A program made the translations under genes and the position numbers. Below are positions 27,396-37,800 of a stretch of 64,000 bases of DNA, in pieces (position 1 is the stretch's first letter; every line of letters starts with the position of its first letter). The notes under the pieces are model-generated. The model was given only the letters and a program-made list of their open reading frames with translations. It was not told the origin of the DNA and made no database searches. This stretch comes from Pontibacter aquaedesilientis (lineage in GTDB: Bacteria > Bacteroidota > Bacteroidia > Cytophagales > Hymenobacteraceae), in the NCBI RefSeq assembly GCF_014773225.1, contig NZ_JACXAJ010000003.1, positions 124,001-188,000 on the forward strand, read 5' to 3'.

Positions 27396-28401
27396 GCTAA
27401 TCTCAGCCGCTTTGTGCCTGCTGTGCCTACACACGGCCTGCCAGTCAGCGCAGCCCGCCACTGCTTCTGCAGGCATGGACCACACCGCTACAGCCAGCAC
27501 TGAGACAACACCTATGGTGCCAGCTGTTCCCGACCCTGTTTTTGAGGGATTGCGCTACAGGTATACAGTTAATAAAATAACGTTGCCAAACGGCACCCGA
27601 GTAGCCTATACCGACGAGGGCAAGGGCGCAGAGACCATCCTATTTGTACACGGATTGGGCAGCTACCTGCCGGCATGGGACAAGAACGTGGCTGAACTAA
27701 GCCAGCATTACCGTTGCATCGCCCTCGATCTGCCAGGTTACGGCAAATCCGACAAAACAGGTATAACCCTAGGCATGGCCAGCTATGCGAATGATATACT
27801 GGCTCTGATGGATGCGCTCCAACTAAAACAGGTCACGCTGGTGGGTCACTCCATGGGAGGCCAGATTGCCATCACCACTGCCCTGAAAGCCCCGCAGCGC
27901 ATTAAAAAACTGGTGCTGGCAGCGCCTGCAGGCTTCGAGACATTCACGGAGCCACAAAAGCAGCTCTTCAAGATGACGGTTACGCCCGAGACCGTGCAGC
28001 AAACCACGCCAGAACAAGTGACGGCTAACTTCAAGGCCAATTTTCACCAAATGCCTGCGGATGCCCAGTACATGGTCGACGATCGTCTCCAAATGGCGGA
28101 GTCAGCCGAGTTCGGGGCTTACAGCGTAGCTGTAGCGGGTAGCGTGGCCGCGATGGTAGATGAGCCAGTATACGAGCAATTGCCCCTGGTGCAGGTACCG
28201 ACTTTAATCCTCTTTGGGGCGCAGGATGCCCTTATACCGAACCGCTACCTGCACCCTAACCTGACCACCCAGGCGGTAGCCGAAGCAGGTCATCACCGCA
28301 TACCCAACAGCCAGCTGCTGATGATACCTGAAGCAGGCCACTTTCTGCAATACGAACAAGCCAAAGCATTTAACAAAGCTATCCGGGACTTCCTGAAATA
28401 G
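27373..28401 (+). CDS. Lipoprotein alpha/beta hydrolase (putative esterase)
   Basis: A 342-residue alpha/beta-hydrolase with a lipoprotein signal: hydrophobic LISAALCLLCLHTAC, lipidated Cys at residue 23, then an Ala/Thr-rich spacer. It should sit on the outside of an envelope membrane. The nucleophile elbow is GHSMGGQ, the oxyanion-hole region is FVHGLGSYLP, the acid is in FGAQDALIP, and the His is in EAGHFLQYE near the C-terminus. It overlaps the symporter gene by 23 bp and is 39 bp before the TonB receptor gene, so it probably makes the product that those transporters take up. The ester substrate is unknown. Confidence 0.85.
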   Translation: MKVNSRTKLISAALCLLCLHTACQSAQPATASAGMDHTATASTETTPMVPAVPDPVFEGLRYRYTVNKITLPNGTRVAYTDEGKGAETILFVHGLGSYLPAWDKNVAELSQHYRCIALDLPGYGKSDKTGITLGMASYANDILALMDALQLKQVTLVGHSMGGQIAITTALKAPQRIKKLVLAAPAGFETFTEPQKQLFKMTVTPETVQQTTPEQVTANFKANFHQMPADAQYMVDDRLQMAESAEFGAYSVAVAGSVAAMVDEPVYEQLPLVQVPTLILFGAQDALIPNRYLHPNLTTQAVAEAGHHRIPNSQLLMIPEAGHFLQYEQAKAFNKAIRDFLK

Positions 28402-28440
28402 CGCCTGAACCATAACCTTAACAATCTAAACTACATTGCC

Positions 28441-30933
28441 ATGAAAAAAATTTACTTACTCCTGTTTGCACTCTTTGCAGTGACACAGGTCGCACTGGCC
28501 CAAAGCGGCAGTGTCAAGGGTCGCGTGCTCGGCGCAGACTCCAGAGAGCCTCTGAATGGCGCCACCGTCCTGCTCGAAGGCACGACGAAGGGCGCCTCAA
28601 CCAATGCCGCCGGTGATTTCAGCATTGTCGACGTGCCGGCAGGCACCTATAATCTCCGCATTTCCTATGTGGGCTATACCTTCCCACGGCAGTCGGTTAC
28701 AGTAAATGCAGGTAGCCCTACCGATATCGGCACCGTCACCATGATCACAACTAATATGGTAGGAGAAGAAATCGTGGTAACGGCTTCGCGTCGTCCTGAG
28801 AAACTCACCGAAGCCCCTGCCACTATCAGCCTGATCTCATCCAGAGACATCGCGGAGTTACCGTCTTTCAACGTGGGGGAACTATTGGCACGTCAGAAGG
28901 GTGTTGAATTCATCCGTACCGGTGTGCTGGGCACAGGTATCAATGTGAGGGGTCTCAACAGCGCCTTCAACCCAAAGAACCTGCAAATGAATGACGCCCG
29001 CCTGTCGACCCTCATCGCGACCGGCTTGCCTCTTGGCCCACTAGGCACCGTGGTGAAGGAAGACATTGAGCGCATAGAAGTAGTGCTTGGCCCTGCCGCC
29101 GCTCTTTATGGCCCGAACGCTCACAACGGCTTGGTAAACACGATCACCAAAGACCCGCGCCGTACGGAGGGCACCACCCTGGCACTCGGTGCCGGCAACC
29201 AGCAAGTGTTCTCAGGTCGTTTCAGACATGCGCAGGTAATCAGCCCTAAAATGGCTTTCAAGGTTACCGGAGAGTATACCAAAGGTCTTGATTTTGCTTA
29301 TAATGACACTGTTTACTTCGGTGCCAAACAACGAGCCACGGAAATTGACCTGGACAGAAAGTTCAACACCATGCGTGGCGAGGCAGCCATGTATTACAGC
29401 GTGAACAATGCCTCTGACATCATCGTGTCGTATGGTGGCAGCAATTCCAACAACCTGGCCCAGACCAATGCCGGCCGTAACCAAATCAAGGACTGGCAAG
29501 TGCATTACCTCCATACCCGCTATGTATCGCCGCGTGTGTTCGCACAGGTATACCACACCTGGAGCAAGACAGACGACACCTACGCTATCAACCAGCGCAC
29601 GCAGAACTACCTGAGCTTCAAGAATGCGGGTTTTAGCGAAGAAGAGGCACGCAGCAGATCGTATAAAGAACAATGGTTTGGCTCCTCGCCGGCTGCCGGA
29701 GTGGCCCTGCCACGCGGTGCCGTGTTCAAGGACGCTTCTCGCCGCCTGAATGGTGAACTGCAGTATAACAACAGCATTGGCGGTTTCGACTTCATTGTAG
29801 GCAGCCAGTACCAGCGCGATATCGCTGACAGCCGCAACACCTACCTTTTCGACCGTGACGGTGCCATCGTAGTCGACCAGCTCGGCTTTTATGGCCAGAT
29901 AGAGAAACAGCTTGGCGGAGGTTTCAAAGCCCTCGTTGCAGGCCGTGGAGACAATCATGAATTTTATGGCTTTAACTTCATCCCGAAAGCGGCCCTGGTA
30001 TGGGCACAAAATGATCATGCCATTCGCCTTACTTACGGCAAAGGTATAGCTGCCCCCACCATCCTGAACCTAGAAGGCTACTTGTTTGGTGGTTTGCTGA
30101 TCGGTAACGGCCAAGGCTATACCCTGAGCGACGGTACTAAGATAAATAAACTGGAAGTGGAGTCTATCAACACCCTGGAGACTGGGTACAAAGGCAAGCT
30201 GTCTGATATGTTCTTCCTCGATGTGAATGCCTACTACAACAAGTCCAAAAACTTCTTGAGCCCAGCTATAAACATTGCCACACAGGGCCGCAAGGTTACG
30301 CAAAGGGGCGATGTACCAATGTCGCAGGTTATACCGGGCACACCAGAAGCGGGGGCGGCTTTTTTGCTAACCTATGTTAACTTCGGCGAGGTAGACACCT
30401 ACGGCGCTGATTTCGGACTGACGTTCGCGCCTCTGCAGTCGCTTAATTTTGTAGCGAATTACTCTTATTTCGGTTATAACATCGATAAGGATGATCTGAA
30501 TAACGACGGCAACAGAGATGGCAAGGTGAACCAGTTAGACCTGTCTATCAATGCGCCGGCCAATCGCTTCAGCCTGGCGGCGAACTACAGCAAAGACAAG
30601 TTCTTCGGTTCTATTTTCACCCGCTGGGTACAGGAGTTTGATTTCTTCTCGGGCATCAACGTGGCAGCCAAAGCCGACGAGGCGCTTGGCCTGAAGGAGA
30701 ATGCCCGCTTTGGCAGAACCTGGAATTATGGTCCGCTGGGCGGCTTCACCAATGTGGACGTGAGCGCAGGTTACAGGTTCAACACTTACCTGACTGCATC
30801 GGCTCAGGTAACCAATGTATTTAATGCCGAGGTGAGGGAGTTTGTGGCATCGCCATTCATTGGCAGGCTCTATTCTGTGGAGTTGAAGGTGAACCTCCCG
30901 GGATTCTCTAAAAAGACGAATGAGGTTAGGTAG
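28441..30933 (+). CDS. TonB-dependent outer membrane receptor
   Basis: An 830-residue outer-membrane receptor. It has a signal peptide (ending VALAQ), a carboxypeptidase-regulatory-like domain (residues 25-105, GSVKGRVLG...SYVGYTF) typical of Bacteroidota receptors, a plug domain starting near EEIVVTASRRPEKLTEAP with NVRGLNSAF and the IERIEVVLGPAAALYG core, then a beta-barrel to the C-terminus. There is no neighbouring SusD-like lipoprotein, so it is not a glycan-type SusCD pair. It lies directly after the lipoprotein esterase gene and is followed by a terminator, suggesting a symporter-esterase-receptor transcript. Confidence 0.93.
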   Translation: MKKIYLLLFALFAVTQVALAQSGSVKGRVLGADSREPLNGATVLLEGTTKGASTNAAGDFSIVDVPAGTYNLRISYVGYTFPRQSVTVNAGSPTDIGTVTMITTNMVGEEIVVTASRRPEKLTEAPATISLISSRDIAELPSFNVGELLARQKGVEFIRTGVLGTGINVRGLNSAFNPKNLQMNDARLSTLIATGLPLGPLGTVVKEDIERIEVVLGPAAALYGPNAHNGLVNTITKDPRRTEGTTLALGAGNQQVFSGRFRHAQVISPKMAFKVTGEYTKGLDFAYNDTVYFGAKQRATEIDLDRKFNTMRGEAAMYYSVNNASDIIVSYGGSNSNNLAQTNAGRNQIKDWQVHYLHTRYVSPRVFAQVYHTWSKTDDTYAINQRTQNYLSFKNAGFSEEEARSRSYKEQWFGSSPAAGVALPRGAVFKDASRRLNGELQYNNSIGGFDFIVGSQYQRDIADSRNTYLFDRDGAIVVDQLGFYGQIEKQLGGGFKALVAGRGDNHEFYGFNFIPKAALVWAQNDHAIRLTYGKGIAAPTILNLEGYLFGGLLIGNGQGYTLSDGTKINKLEVESINTLETGYKGKLSDMFFLDVNAYYNKSKNFLSPAINIATQGRKVTQRGDVPMSQVIPGTPEAGAAFLLTYVNFGEVDTYGADFGLTFAPLQSLNFVANYSYFGYNIDKDDLNNDGNRDGKVNQLDLSINAPANRFSLAANYSKDKFFGSIFTRWVQEFDFFSGINVAAKADEALGLKENARFGRTWNYGPLGGFTNVDVSAGYRFNTYLTASAQVTNVFNAEVREFVASPFIGRLYSVELKVNLPGFSKKTNEVR

Positions 30934-30944
30934 TTTGATTAAGG

Positions 30945-30982
30945 TGAAAACAGGGCGCCCCACAAGGGCGCTTTGTTTTTTT
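30945..30982 (+). terminator. Rho-independent terminator after the TonB receptor gene
   Basis: A GCGCCC / GGGCGC stem with outer AAACA/TGTTT pairing and a run of seven T. It ends the receptor transcript and separates it from the dehydrogenase gene. Confidence 0.8.
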
Positions 30983-31014
30983 ACAAGCTATATTCCATTT
31001 ACAGAAACACACTT

Positions 31015-31782
31015 ATGAAAAATGCAATCATTACAGGCGGCACCAGTGGTATTGGGTTAGGTATAGCACGCTTATTTGCAGCGCAGGGCTATAACCTGTT
31101 AGTGAACGGACTAGAGCAGAACGGCCAACAGATTGCCGATGAACTGGCTCAGGAACACGAGGTGAGGGTCATTTTTTCATCTGCCAACATGCAGCATTCT
31201 GAACAGATACGCGAGATGGTGCAACAAGCTGAGCAGGAGCTGGGCCATGTGGATGTGCTGATCAACAACGCAGGTATACAGCACGTGGCGCCGGTGGATG
31301 AGTTTCCGGAGGACCGCTGGGACGCGATCATCGCCATCAACATGTCGGCTACGTTTCATGCCTCGAAGGCGGTATGGCCGGGTATGAAGGCGCGTGGTTT
31401 TGGCCGCATCATCAATATTGCGTCGGCCCATGCCCTGCGTGCCTCCGAGTACAAGGTGGCCTATGTGGCTGCCAAGCACGGCGTGGCAGGTATAACCAAA
31501 GTGCTGGCCCTGGAGGGAGCGCCGCATGGCATCACCTGCAATGCTATTTGTCCAGGCTATGTGCGCACTCCCCTCGTTGAGGCCCAGATAGCGGACCAGG
31601 CACGGGCGCACCAAATGTCAGAAACAGAAGTGATTGCCAAAGTGATGTTGAAAAAACAACCTATCAAACAATTTGTGGAGGTTCAGGCGCTGGGCAACAT
31701 GGCGCTATACCTGGCCTCCGAAACAGCAGGGCAGCTGACAGGGGCTATGCTCCCGGTTGATGGCGGCTGGTCTGCCCAGTAG
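31015..31782 (+). CDS. bdhA: 3-hydroxybutyrate dehydrogenase (SDR family)
   Basis: Start at ATG 31015 (MKNAIITGG); the frame continues back to 30973, but that part lies in the terminator of the previous gene. The 255-residue product is a classical short-chain dehydrogenase with TGGTSGIG at 7-14, NNAG, a Ser in NIASAH and YVAAK as the Y-x-x-x-K active site. The C-terminal half, with GYVRTPLVE, KKQPIKQFVE and the GGWSAQ ending, is characteristic of D-3-hydroxybutyrate dehydrogenase, which oxidises 3-hydroxybutyrate to acetoacetate with NAD+. The position after an esterase, symporter and TonB receptor suggests a catabolic role. Confidence 0.88.
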   Translation: MKNAIITGGTSGIGLGIARLFAAQGYNLLVNGLEQNGQQIADELAQEHEVRVIFSSANMQHSEQIREMVQQAEQELGHVDVLINNAGIQHVAPVDEFPEDRWDAIIAINMSATFHASKAVWPGMKARGFGRIINIASAHALRASEYKVAYVAAKHGVAGITKVLALEGAPHGITCNAICPGYVRTPLVEAQIADQARAHQMSETEVIAKVMLKKQPIKQFVEVQALGNMALYLASETAGQLTGAMLPVDGGWSAQ

Positions 31783-31825
31783 CTTCTGATTTTTAGTTTG
31801 GCCTAGCAATCACAAGCTATACCTA

Positions 31826-31874
31826 AAAGCAGAAAGCCCCGGCTCTTTTATTGGTGACCGGGGCTTTCTGCTAT
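31826..31874. terminator. Bidirectional terminator between bdhA and the OmpA-family gene
   Basis: A perfect 15-bp inverted repeat, AGCAGAAAGCCCCGG (31828-31842) with CCGGGGCTTTCTGCT (31858-31872), lies between convergent genes. T runs are short on both sides (TTTTAGG on the minus strand). A motif copy (GCTATACCT) abuts its left arm. Confidence 0.8.
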
Positions 31875-31884
31875 ACTGTGGTTA

Positions 31885-33882
31885 TTACTTACTGATGATC
31901 TTGAACTCAGTGCGGCGGTTCACCTGGTGGTCTTCTTCCGAACATTCCACGTAGTCGCTGCACTTGTTTCGCAGCCTGGACTCACCATAGCCTTTGGCCA
32001 CCAAGCGTTTGCGGTCTATACCTTTCGAAATGATGTAGTCAACCGCAGCCTGTGCGCGGCGCTCCGACAGGTCTTGGTTATACTTGCGGGTCTGGCGACT
32101 GTCGGTGTGCGAACTCAGCTCTATGCGGATCGTCGGGTTTTCTTTCAGTACACGCACCAGCTTGTCCAGTTCCAGTGCGGCATCCGGCCTGATGTCGTGT
32201 TTATCCAGGTCATAGAAGATGTTCTCCAGCACGATCGGTACATTTGGTGTATCGCGGTATAGCACCATCTCTACCAACAGCGAGTCAATGCTGAAGCGGC
32301 AGTCAGGCGTAAACAGGACCGTCTGCGTGAGGTATCCTTTCTTGCTTCCTCTGATAGTATACTGCATGCCCGCCTGCACCTTGTAGCCAAAGCCGCCTAC
32401 AGCGTCGGAGTGGGTTTCATCCAAAGAGCCGATGTTCTCCTCAAACAGCTGCAGAAGCACATTGTCTACCACCACCTTCTTCTTGATGTGCGTACCAGGC
32501 TGGGCCACCATCTCGATGGTCTGGCCTACGAGCATACACTCCACTGGCACTTTTTTAAAACTGTAGATATTATCAGAACCAGTGGCGCTTTCTCTGCCCG
32601 ACGACAGCCATCCCTTTACTCCGGCTTTATCCACTACCATACCCAGATCGTCGCGTGAGGAGTTTAGCGGGTACATCATGTTCTTCACAGAAGTCCACTC
32701 CGATCGTTTTCCCTCAGCCTTGAAGATATCCAGTCCACCTAAGCCCAAGTGACCGTCCGAAGAAAAATAGAGGTGGCCATCGCCCCCGATCGCTGGAAAG
32801 CTCTCGCGGCCGCTGGTATTAATGGCTGGCCCTGCGTTGACTGGCTTACCCCAGCTCCCGTCTTCCAGGCGCTCACAGTAGTAGATATCCGTCTCGCCCA
32901 TACCTCCCGGCATATCAGACACGAAGTACAACAGTTTGCCGTCTGGCGTCACGGCCGGATGCCCAACCGAATACTCTTTTGGTTTGTTGTAGGCAAAAGG
33001 CACAGCATCTGCCCAGGCTCCATCCTGGCGCTTTGCCATGTATATTTCTAGCCTGTTGATGTAGTCGCCGCCTTTTCCTGCGCCGCCTACCCAACTGGTA
33101 GGGTCTGTGTTTGTTTTGGTACGTCCGCGTTTCATGCTGTTGGTGCGGGTAAAAAACAGCATATCTTCCAGTTCCAGGAAGGAGGCCGGCCCATTGTGGT
33201 AGTCCGTGTTAACTTCTTTTGACAGGGGCACCGGTACACTCCAGGTTGAGTCGGAAGCGGTAGCTGCCAAATACAATTGCACAAAGCCATTGCCCGTCCA
33301 GTTAAATTGGCTTTGTTTCTTTTTCCCCTCGGCTGACAGCCTGTCCGACGAAAAGATCAACGCTCCGGCCGGCATCTGTATCGGGCTGAAATCGGCACTT
33401 GTGGAGTTCAGTTTTTCTTCCGCTGCGATTTTGTAGGATAAAGGGCGGCTTATCCAAAGCATGGCTGTATCGCAGGAAGCGGCCAGCGACTTGGCCATGT
33501 CAGCTTTTTCCGGTACCAGGTTTCCATAGCGCTGATAAAGCTCTTTGGCCTTTGCATAGTCCCCGTTCCGCTTGGCGGCCTCTGCATAGTAATATATACT
33601 CGCCGGACTCGCATCCGGGAAGCTGGCCACCTGCGCATACCAAAACTCAGCCTCTTTGCTGTTGTTCATCAACCGGTAGCTATCGGCTATGCGCTGCAGC
33701 ATATGGGCGTTGGGCTCTGTTTGCTCCATCGCCTTTTTGTAAGCCTCCAGCGCCAGCGCATATTCAAAGTTGTTGAAATACTTCTCGGCCAGTTTCACTT
33801 CCTTTTTTTGGGCCTGAGATGCTTCAGGCCAGGCGAGGCCTGTTACAAGAAGCATCAGTATCACTAGTAATCGTACTCTCAT
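31885..33882 (-). CDS. OmpA family protein with TPR and WD40-like (PD40) repeats
   Basis: A 665-residue envelope protein with a signal peptide (ending SQAQKK). Residues 30-140 are TPR-like helices (KLAEKYFNNFEYALALEAY...). Residues 160-430 contain PD40-type beta-propeller blades (ALIFSSDRL, HLYFSSDGHLGLGGLDIF). Then comes a small beta domain, and residues 550-665 form an OmpA peptidoglycan-binding domain (NIFYDLDKHDIRPDA, LSSHTDSRQ, NQDLSERRAQAAVDYI, VNRRTEFKI). This architecture is shared with PorE-like proteins associated with T9SS. It is the last gene of a unit with a PorP/SprF gene and a giant T9SS-secreted protein upstream, so it probably anchors that machinery to the wall. Confidence 0.9.
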   Translation of the reverse strand: MRVRLLVILMLLVTGLAWPEASQAQKKEVKLAEKYFNNFEYALALEAYKKAMEQTEPNAHMLQRIADSYRLMNNSKEAEFWYAQVASFPDASPASIYYYAEAAKRNGDYAKAKELYQRYGNLVPEKADMAKSLAASCDTAMLWISRPLSYKIAAEEKLNSTSADFSPIQMPAGALIFSSDRLSAEGKKKQSQFNWTGNGFVQLYLAATASDSTWSVPVPLSKEVNTDYHNGPASFLELEDMLFFTRTNSMKRGRTKTNTDPTSWVGGAGKGGDYINRLEIYMAKRQDGAWADAVPFAYNKPKEYSVGHPAVTPDGKLLYFVSDMPGGMGETDIYYCERLEDGSWGKPVNAGPAINTSGRESFPAIGGDGHLYFSSDGHLGLGGLDIFKAEGKRSEWTSVKNMMYPLNSSRDDLGMVVDKAGVKGWLSSGRESATGSDNIYSFKKVPVECMLVGQTIEMVAQPGTHIKKKVVVDNVLLQLFEENIGSLDETHSDAVGGFGYKVQAGMQYTIRGSKKGYLTQTVLFTPDCRFSIDSLLVEMVLYRDTPNVPIVLENIFYDLDKHDIRPDAALELDKLVRVLKENPTIRIELSSHTDSRQTRKYNQDLSERRAQAAVDYIISKGIDRKRLVAKGYGESRLRNKCSDYVECSEEDHQVNRRTEFKIISK

Positions 33883-33900
33883 GGTCTTCTTTCGGAATAA

Positions 33901-34854
33901 TTAGAAGTAACGTGGGGTCAGCATGCGTGCGTCCTCCTTCTTGAAGAAGGAATACCCAATGGATACCTCATGGCTGGGATGTTGCTTCAGGGCGTTAAGG
34001 CTGACATCATATGAGTACCCCAGTCTCAGCTTAGGCGTTAGGTATAGCTGCGCAATGGCAGCCCAGGCGTTGCGTCTGTCCAGTTCATATTCGTCTGAAT
34101 ACTTGTTATGTACCTGCACGGCCGTACGGTAGGATCCACCCAGCCAGATGCGCTCCCCCAGCAGGAAAAATGTATTCAGATCCAGACCGGTTGGGCTGTT
34201 AAAATCCTCTTTGATGAGAAAGCTTGGTTTGAAAATGATGCTCGGGGAAAGGTCAAGCACATAACCTGCTGAAAGGAAAAAGTGCCTGTTCGGGGTAGTT
34301 ACTTCCAGCTCATCTCCTTTCGTGTTGATCAGGTTGGCAACCGACAGGCCCGTATAAAAACGTTCGGTGTTAAAGAAAGCTCCGATTCTGAAATCGGGCA
34401 AGAGCTCCGACACCCGGTTTTGCGGTACAGCCAGGTCGGGTCTGGAGTTGCCTGTGTTCAGTTTGGTGCCGTCCAGTGTGTACTGCGCCAACCCAGCGGC
34501 AAAGCCCAGGCCAAGCCGTGCCGTTTCGCTCATCTGCAGGCGCACTGCCAGGTTGCCGTGCAAGCCCAATTGGCGCTGCGCCCCCAGTTCGTCGTTCATG
34601 GCATTCAGGCCAAAACCGATGCGGCCGCTTCGCGTGGCACCGTCCAGGCTAAAGGTCTGCGTGGTCGGGGCTCCTTCCATACCTACCCACTGGCTGCGGT
34701 GCGTCGCATTGACATTCAGTATTTCCTTGCTTCCGGCGTAGGCAGGGTTGATAATCAGCTCATTGAAAATGTACTGTGTGTATTGCGGTGCCTGCTGCGC
34801 ATAGCCTTGCCAGGCTAGCAGCAACATCACCAAAAGCACCCCTAATCTTTGCAT
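33901..34854 (-). CDS. PorP/SprF family T9SS membrane protein
   Basis: A 317-residue outer-membrane protein with a signal peptide (ending WQGYAQQ). The family start QAPQYTQYIFNELIINPAYAGS and the LGYSYDVSLNALKQ...HEVSIGYSF ending identify PorP/SprF. Such proteins act with T9SS cargo carrying type B C-terminal domains, where each cargo tends to have its own adjacent SprF-like partner. It lies 27 bp after the gene for the 1411-residue cargo and 18 bp before the OmpA gene. Confidence 0.92.
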   Translation of the reverse strand: MQRLGVLLVMLLLAWQGYAQQAPQYTQYIFNELIINPAYAGSKEILNVNATHRSQWVGMEGAPTTQTFSLDGATRSGRIGFGLNAMNDELGAQRQLGLHGNLAVRLQMSETARLGLGFAAGLAQYTLDGTKLNTGNSRPDLAVPQNRVSELLPDFRIGAFFNTERFYTGLSVANLINTKGDELEVTTPNRHFFLSAGYVLDLSPSIIFKPSFLIKEDFNSPTGLDLNTFFLLGERIWLGGSYRTAVQVHNKYSDEYELDRRNAWAAIAQLYLTPKLRLGYSYDVSLNALKQHPSHEVSIGYSFFKKEDARMLTPRYF

Positions 34855-34881
34855 TGTAATAACCTTAATTCGTTTGTTCTC

Positions 34882-37800
34882 TTATCGGACGATCATCACA
34901 TAGCCTTTGTACGTCTTCTCAGTGCCGTCACAAAGCGTCATGCGCAGCACATAATAGTATGTACCCTCCGCTAACTTGTCGCCGTTCCAGTCATTCTTGT
35001 ATCCCTTTCTCCTGAACACCTCGTTGCCCCAGCGGTTTACTACCACTAAGTCGTTGTCAGGATAGTTGAGCAGGCTTCCGATTGTCCAGGTGTCATTGTT
35101 GCCATCGTTGTTTGGCGTGAACACATTCGGTATGGTCAGCGCTGCGTCGCGCAGGCTTGGATCAGACAGCAGGGTAACCGGCTCGCTCTGGCACAGGCCA
35201 TTGTCAGCCACCACGGTTATCTCGCCTTTGGCTGCGCCCTGCATTACACTAATCGTACTCGTGCCCTGCCCCGAAATAATCTCCCATCCAGCCGGTACCG
35301 ACCAGGTAAAGGTGCTGCCCATGCTATTCGACTCCAATTCATAAACAGCAAGGTCTGAACAGGCGGTGGTTTTATCGATGATGCGGCTTATGACCGGCAA
35401 TGGCGAGGTAGCGACTACAGCTGTGGCGGCTGCACTTTTGCCACAATCATTTTCTGCTTCCACCTTCACCTCTCCGGAATTGATGCCGACCTGCACGGTG
35501 ATTTCACGCGACCCCTGGCCGGATATGATCGTCCAGCCGGTTGGAACAACCCAGTTGTAGAAGGCGGCGTTTGCCACCTCAGCTACAGCATAAGTGGTGG
35601 TGCGGGTGGCACAGGCAATCGCTTTCCCTATAATGGATACAGGCGTAAGCGGCGGGGCTGTCACAACTTTCACATCTAGCTTTGACTCGGCCGTTGTGCC
35701 GCAGGAGTTCCGGGCTTTTACCGTAATTGTTCCTCCGCCTTTTACCTTTACCGTGATCTTGTTTGTACCCTCTCCCTCCACTAGTTCCCATCCGGCAGGC
35801 AGAGTCCACAGGTAGGTATCAGCTCCACTGATAGCAGGTATAGAGTACACGGCGTTCGTTTTTCCGTCGCATGGCACCAGTGTCCCTTGGATAGCCTCCG
35901 GGTTCATTAGCGGCCGTTGTGGCTCTGTCAGCAATTTCACGCTTTGGCTCTCTCCGCAAGAGTTAACCGCCACAACTGTTACCTCGCCACCAGAAGTACC
36001 AGCGGTTACTTTAATTTGCCTGGTGTTTTCTCCGTCAGTGATAGTCCATCCATTTGGTACGGTCCAGATATAGCGCGTAGCCGTTGGCACAGCCGCAATA
36101 CTAAACACCAAGTTAGCCGTATTGCCACAATAAGATTCTCTGTCGGTGATAATAGCACTTGGAGCAGGTGGCACTTCGCCCACGAGTTGCAGCGCCAGGG
36201 TACTGCTTTCGCCCACCGACCCGCAATTGTTGATAGCGGCCACTTTGACCTGCCCCTGCGTAGTTCCGGCTCGCACTGTTATGCTGGTACCGTTCCTGTC
36301 GCCAACTACTTCCCAATCTGGGCCAGGGAAGGTCCACTGATACGAAACTGCTCCGTTAACCGGAATGATCGAATAGGTTTGGTTCTTTCCAGCGCAATAT
36401 TGCGTTTGTCCGTTTATCGGACCTGGTTTAGGGGCCGGAATGTCCGGCTGCAGGGAGATGGCAAGCGAGGCAGCCTGGCTCTCTCCGCAAGGGTTCTCGG
36501 CCGTGACGCGTATGGTGCCAGACTGCGTGCCCACATCTACCATGATTCTGTTTGTGCCCTGTCCTTCCACAATTCTCCAACCAGTAGGGAAGGACCAGGT
36601 ATAGCGTTGCGCCTGGTCTACAGGATCAAGCTGGAACACTACCTTCGTCTGATTCACGCACACGCCCTTGTCTGGGCCCGTTATCACAAACGGAATGTTC
36701 GGGATTGGGCTGAATGGTTTGACGCGCAACACAGCTGGTTCACTGATGCCGCAGGAATTCTTGGCGCTAACCTTAATGTCGCCTTCTTTAGTGCCAAACT
36801 TCACCTTGATGCGGACAGTACCCTGACCTTCCAGAATTTGCCAGCCTTCCGGCACTTCCCAATCATAGTACTGTGCGCCATCTACTGGCTTGGTACTGTA
36901 ATAAGTCTCAGAGGTGATACACGTAAAAGCATCGCCTGTTATAGCTGCGGGGGTAACTGGTTTTGCGGTAGTGGCCTCCACATTTTTTTTGCTTCTTCCT
37001 TCCTTACCGCAAGCGTTGATCACCAGTACCGAAATGTCGCCACTCTGGGCATCTGGGTCCAGGTCCACGGTAATCTCACGGGTTCCCTGCCCTGCCGTAA
37101 TTCTCCAGCCATTGGGTACAGCCCAGTTATACTCTGTTGCGAATGGTACCTCATTTACCCAGTACTTGGTGCCAACGCTTCCCTTACAAACCGGGAAGGA
37201 GCCAAAAATATCGCCAGGCACGATAGGCTGGTCAGGTATAACAATTACCTCAAACTTGAGGCTGCTGCTGCCACACGAGTTTATACCGCTTACTGTTATT
37301 TCACCGGCCTTGCCATTCGGGTTAAATGTGATCGTATTAGTCCCTTGTCCGCTTAGAATCTCCCACTCAGCCGGAAACTGGCTCCATACGTACTGGGCAA
37401 CATCGGCACTTGCTTTAACACTGAAGCTCACTTCGTTCGTAGTAACGCAAATCGTAATTGAGCCGCCGCCCGACAAGGCTACGGGTTGGTTAGGCACATC
37501 AAGAAACGGTTTTACGTCCAGGGAGCGAGCCCCGCTTTTTCCGCATATGTTTTCAGCGATCACACTTACCTTCCCCGATGCCTCCCCTACTTTTACAGTA
37601 ATGCGGACGGTACCCTGCCCTCCTGTGATTTCCCAATCCTCGGGCACGCTCCAGATATAGTTCGTGGCATTCTCTACCGGGTCGATGGAGTACGATGCTG
37701 ACTCGCCTTTGCACAGGCCCTCATCCGGTTTGATAGGGCCAGGCGTTTGTGGAGGGTCCGGGTAGTTGTTCACCCGCAGCGTGCTTGGCGGACTTGGGTC

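Noticed and set aside
30973..31014. N-terminal extension of the hydroxybutyrate dehydrogenase
   Set aside because: The extra 14 codons lie in the previous terminator; the family starts at the ATG at 31015.
35917..37356. 479-codon open frame antisense to the 1411-residue T9SS protein
   Set aside because: It exists because the PKD-like repeats share codon usage that leaves the opposite strand open; its product is compositionally odd and has no signal peptide or domain.
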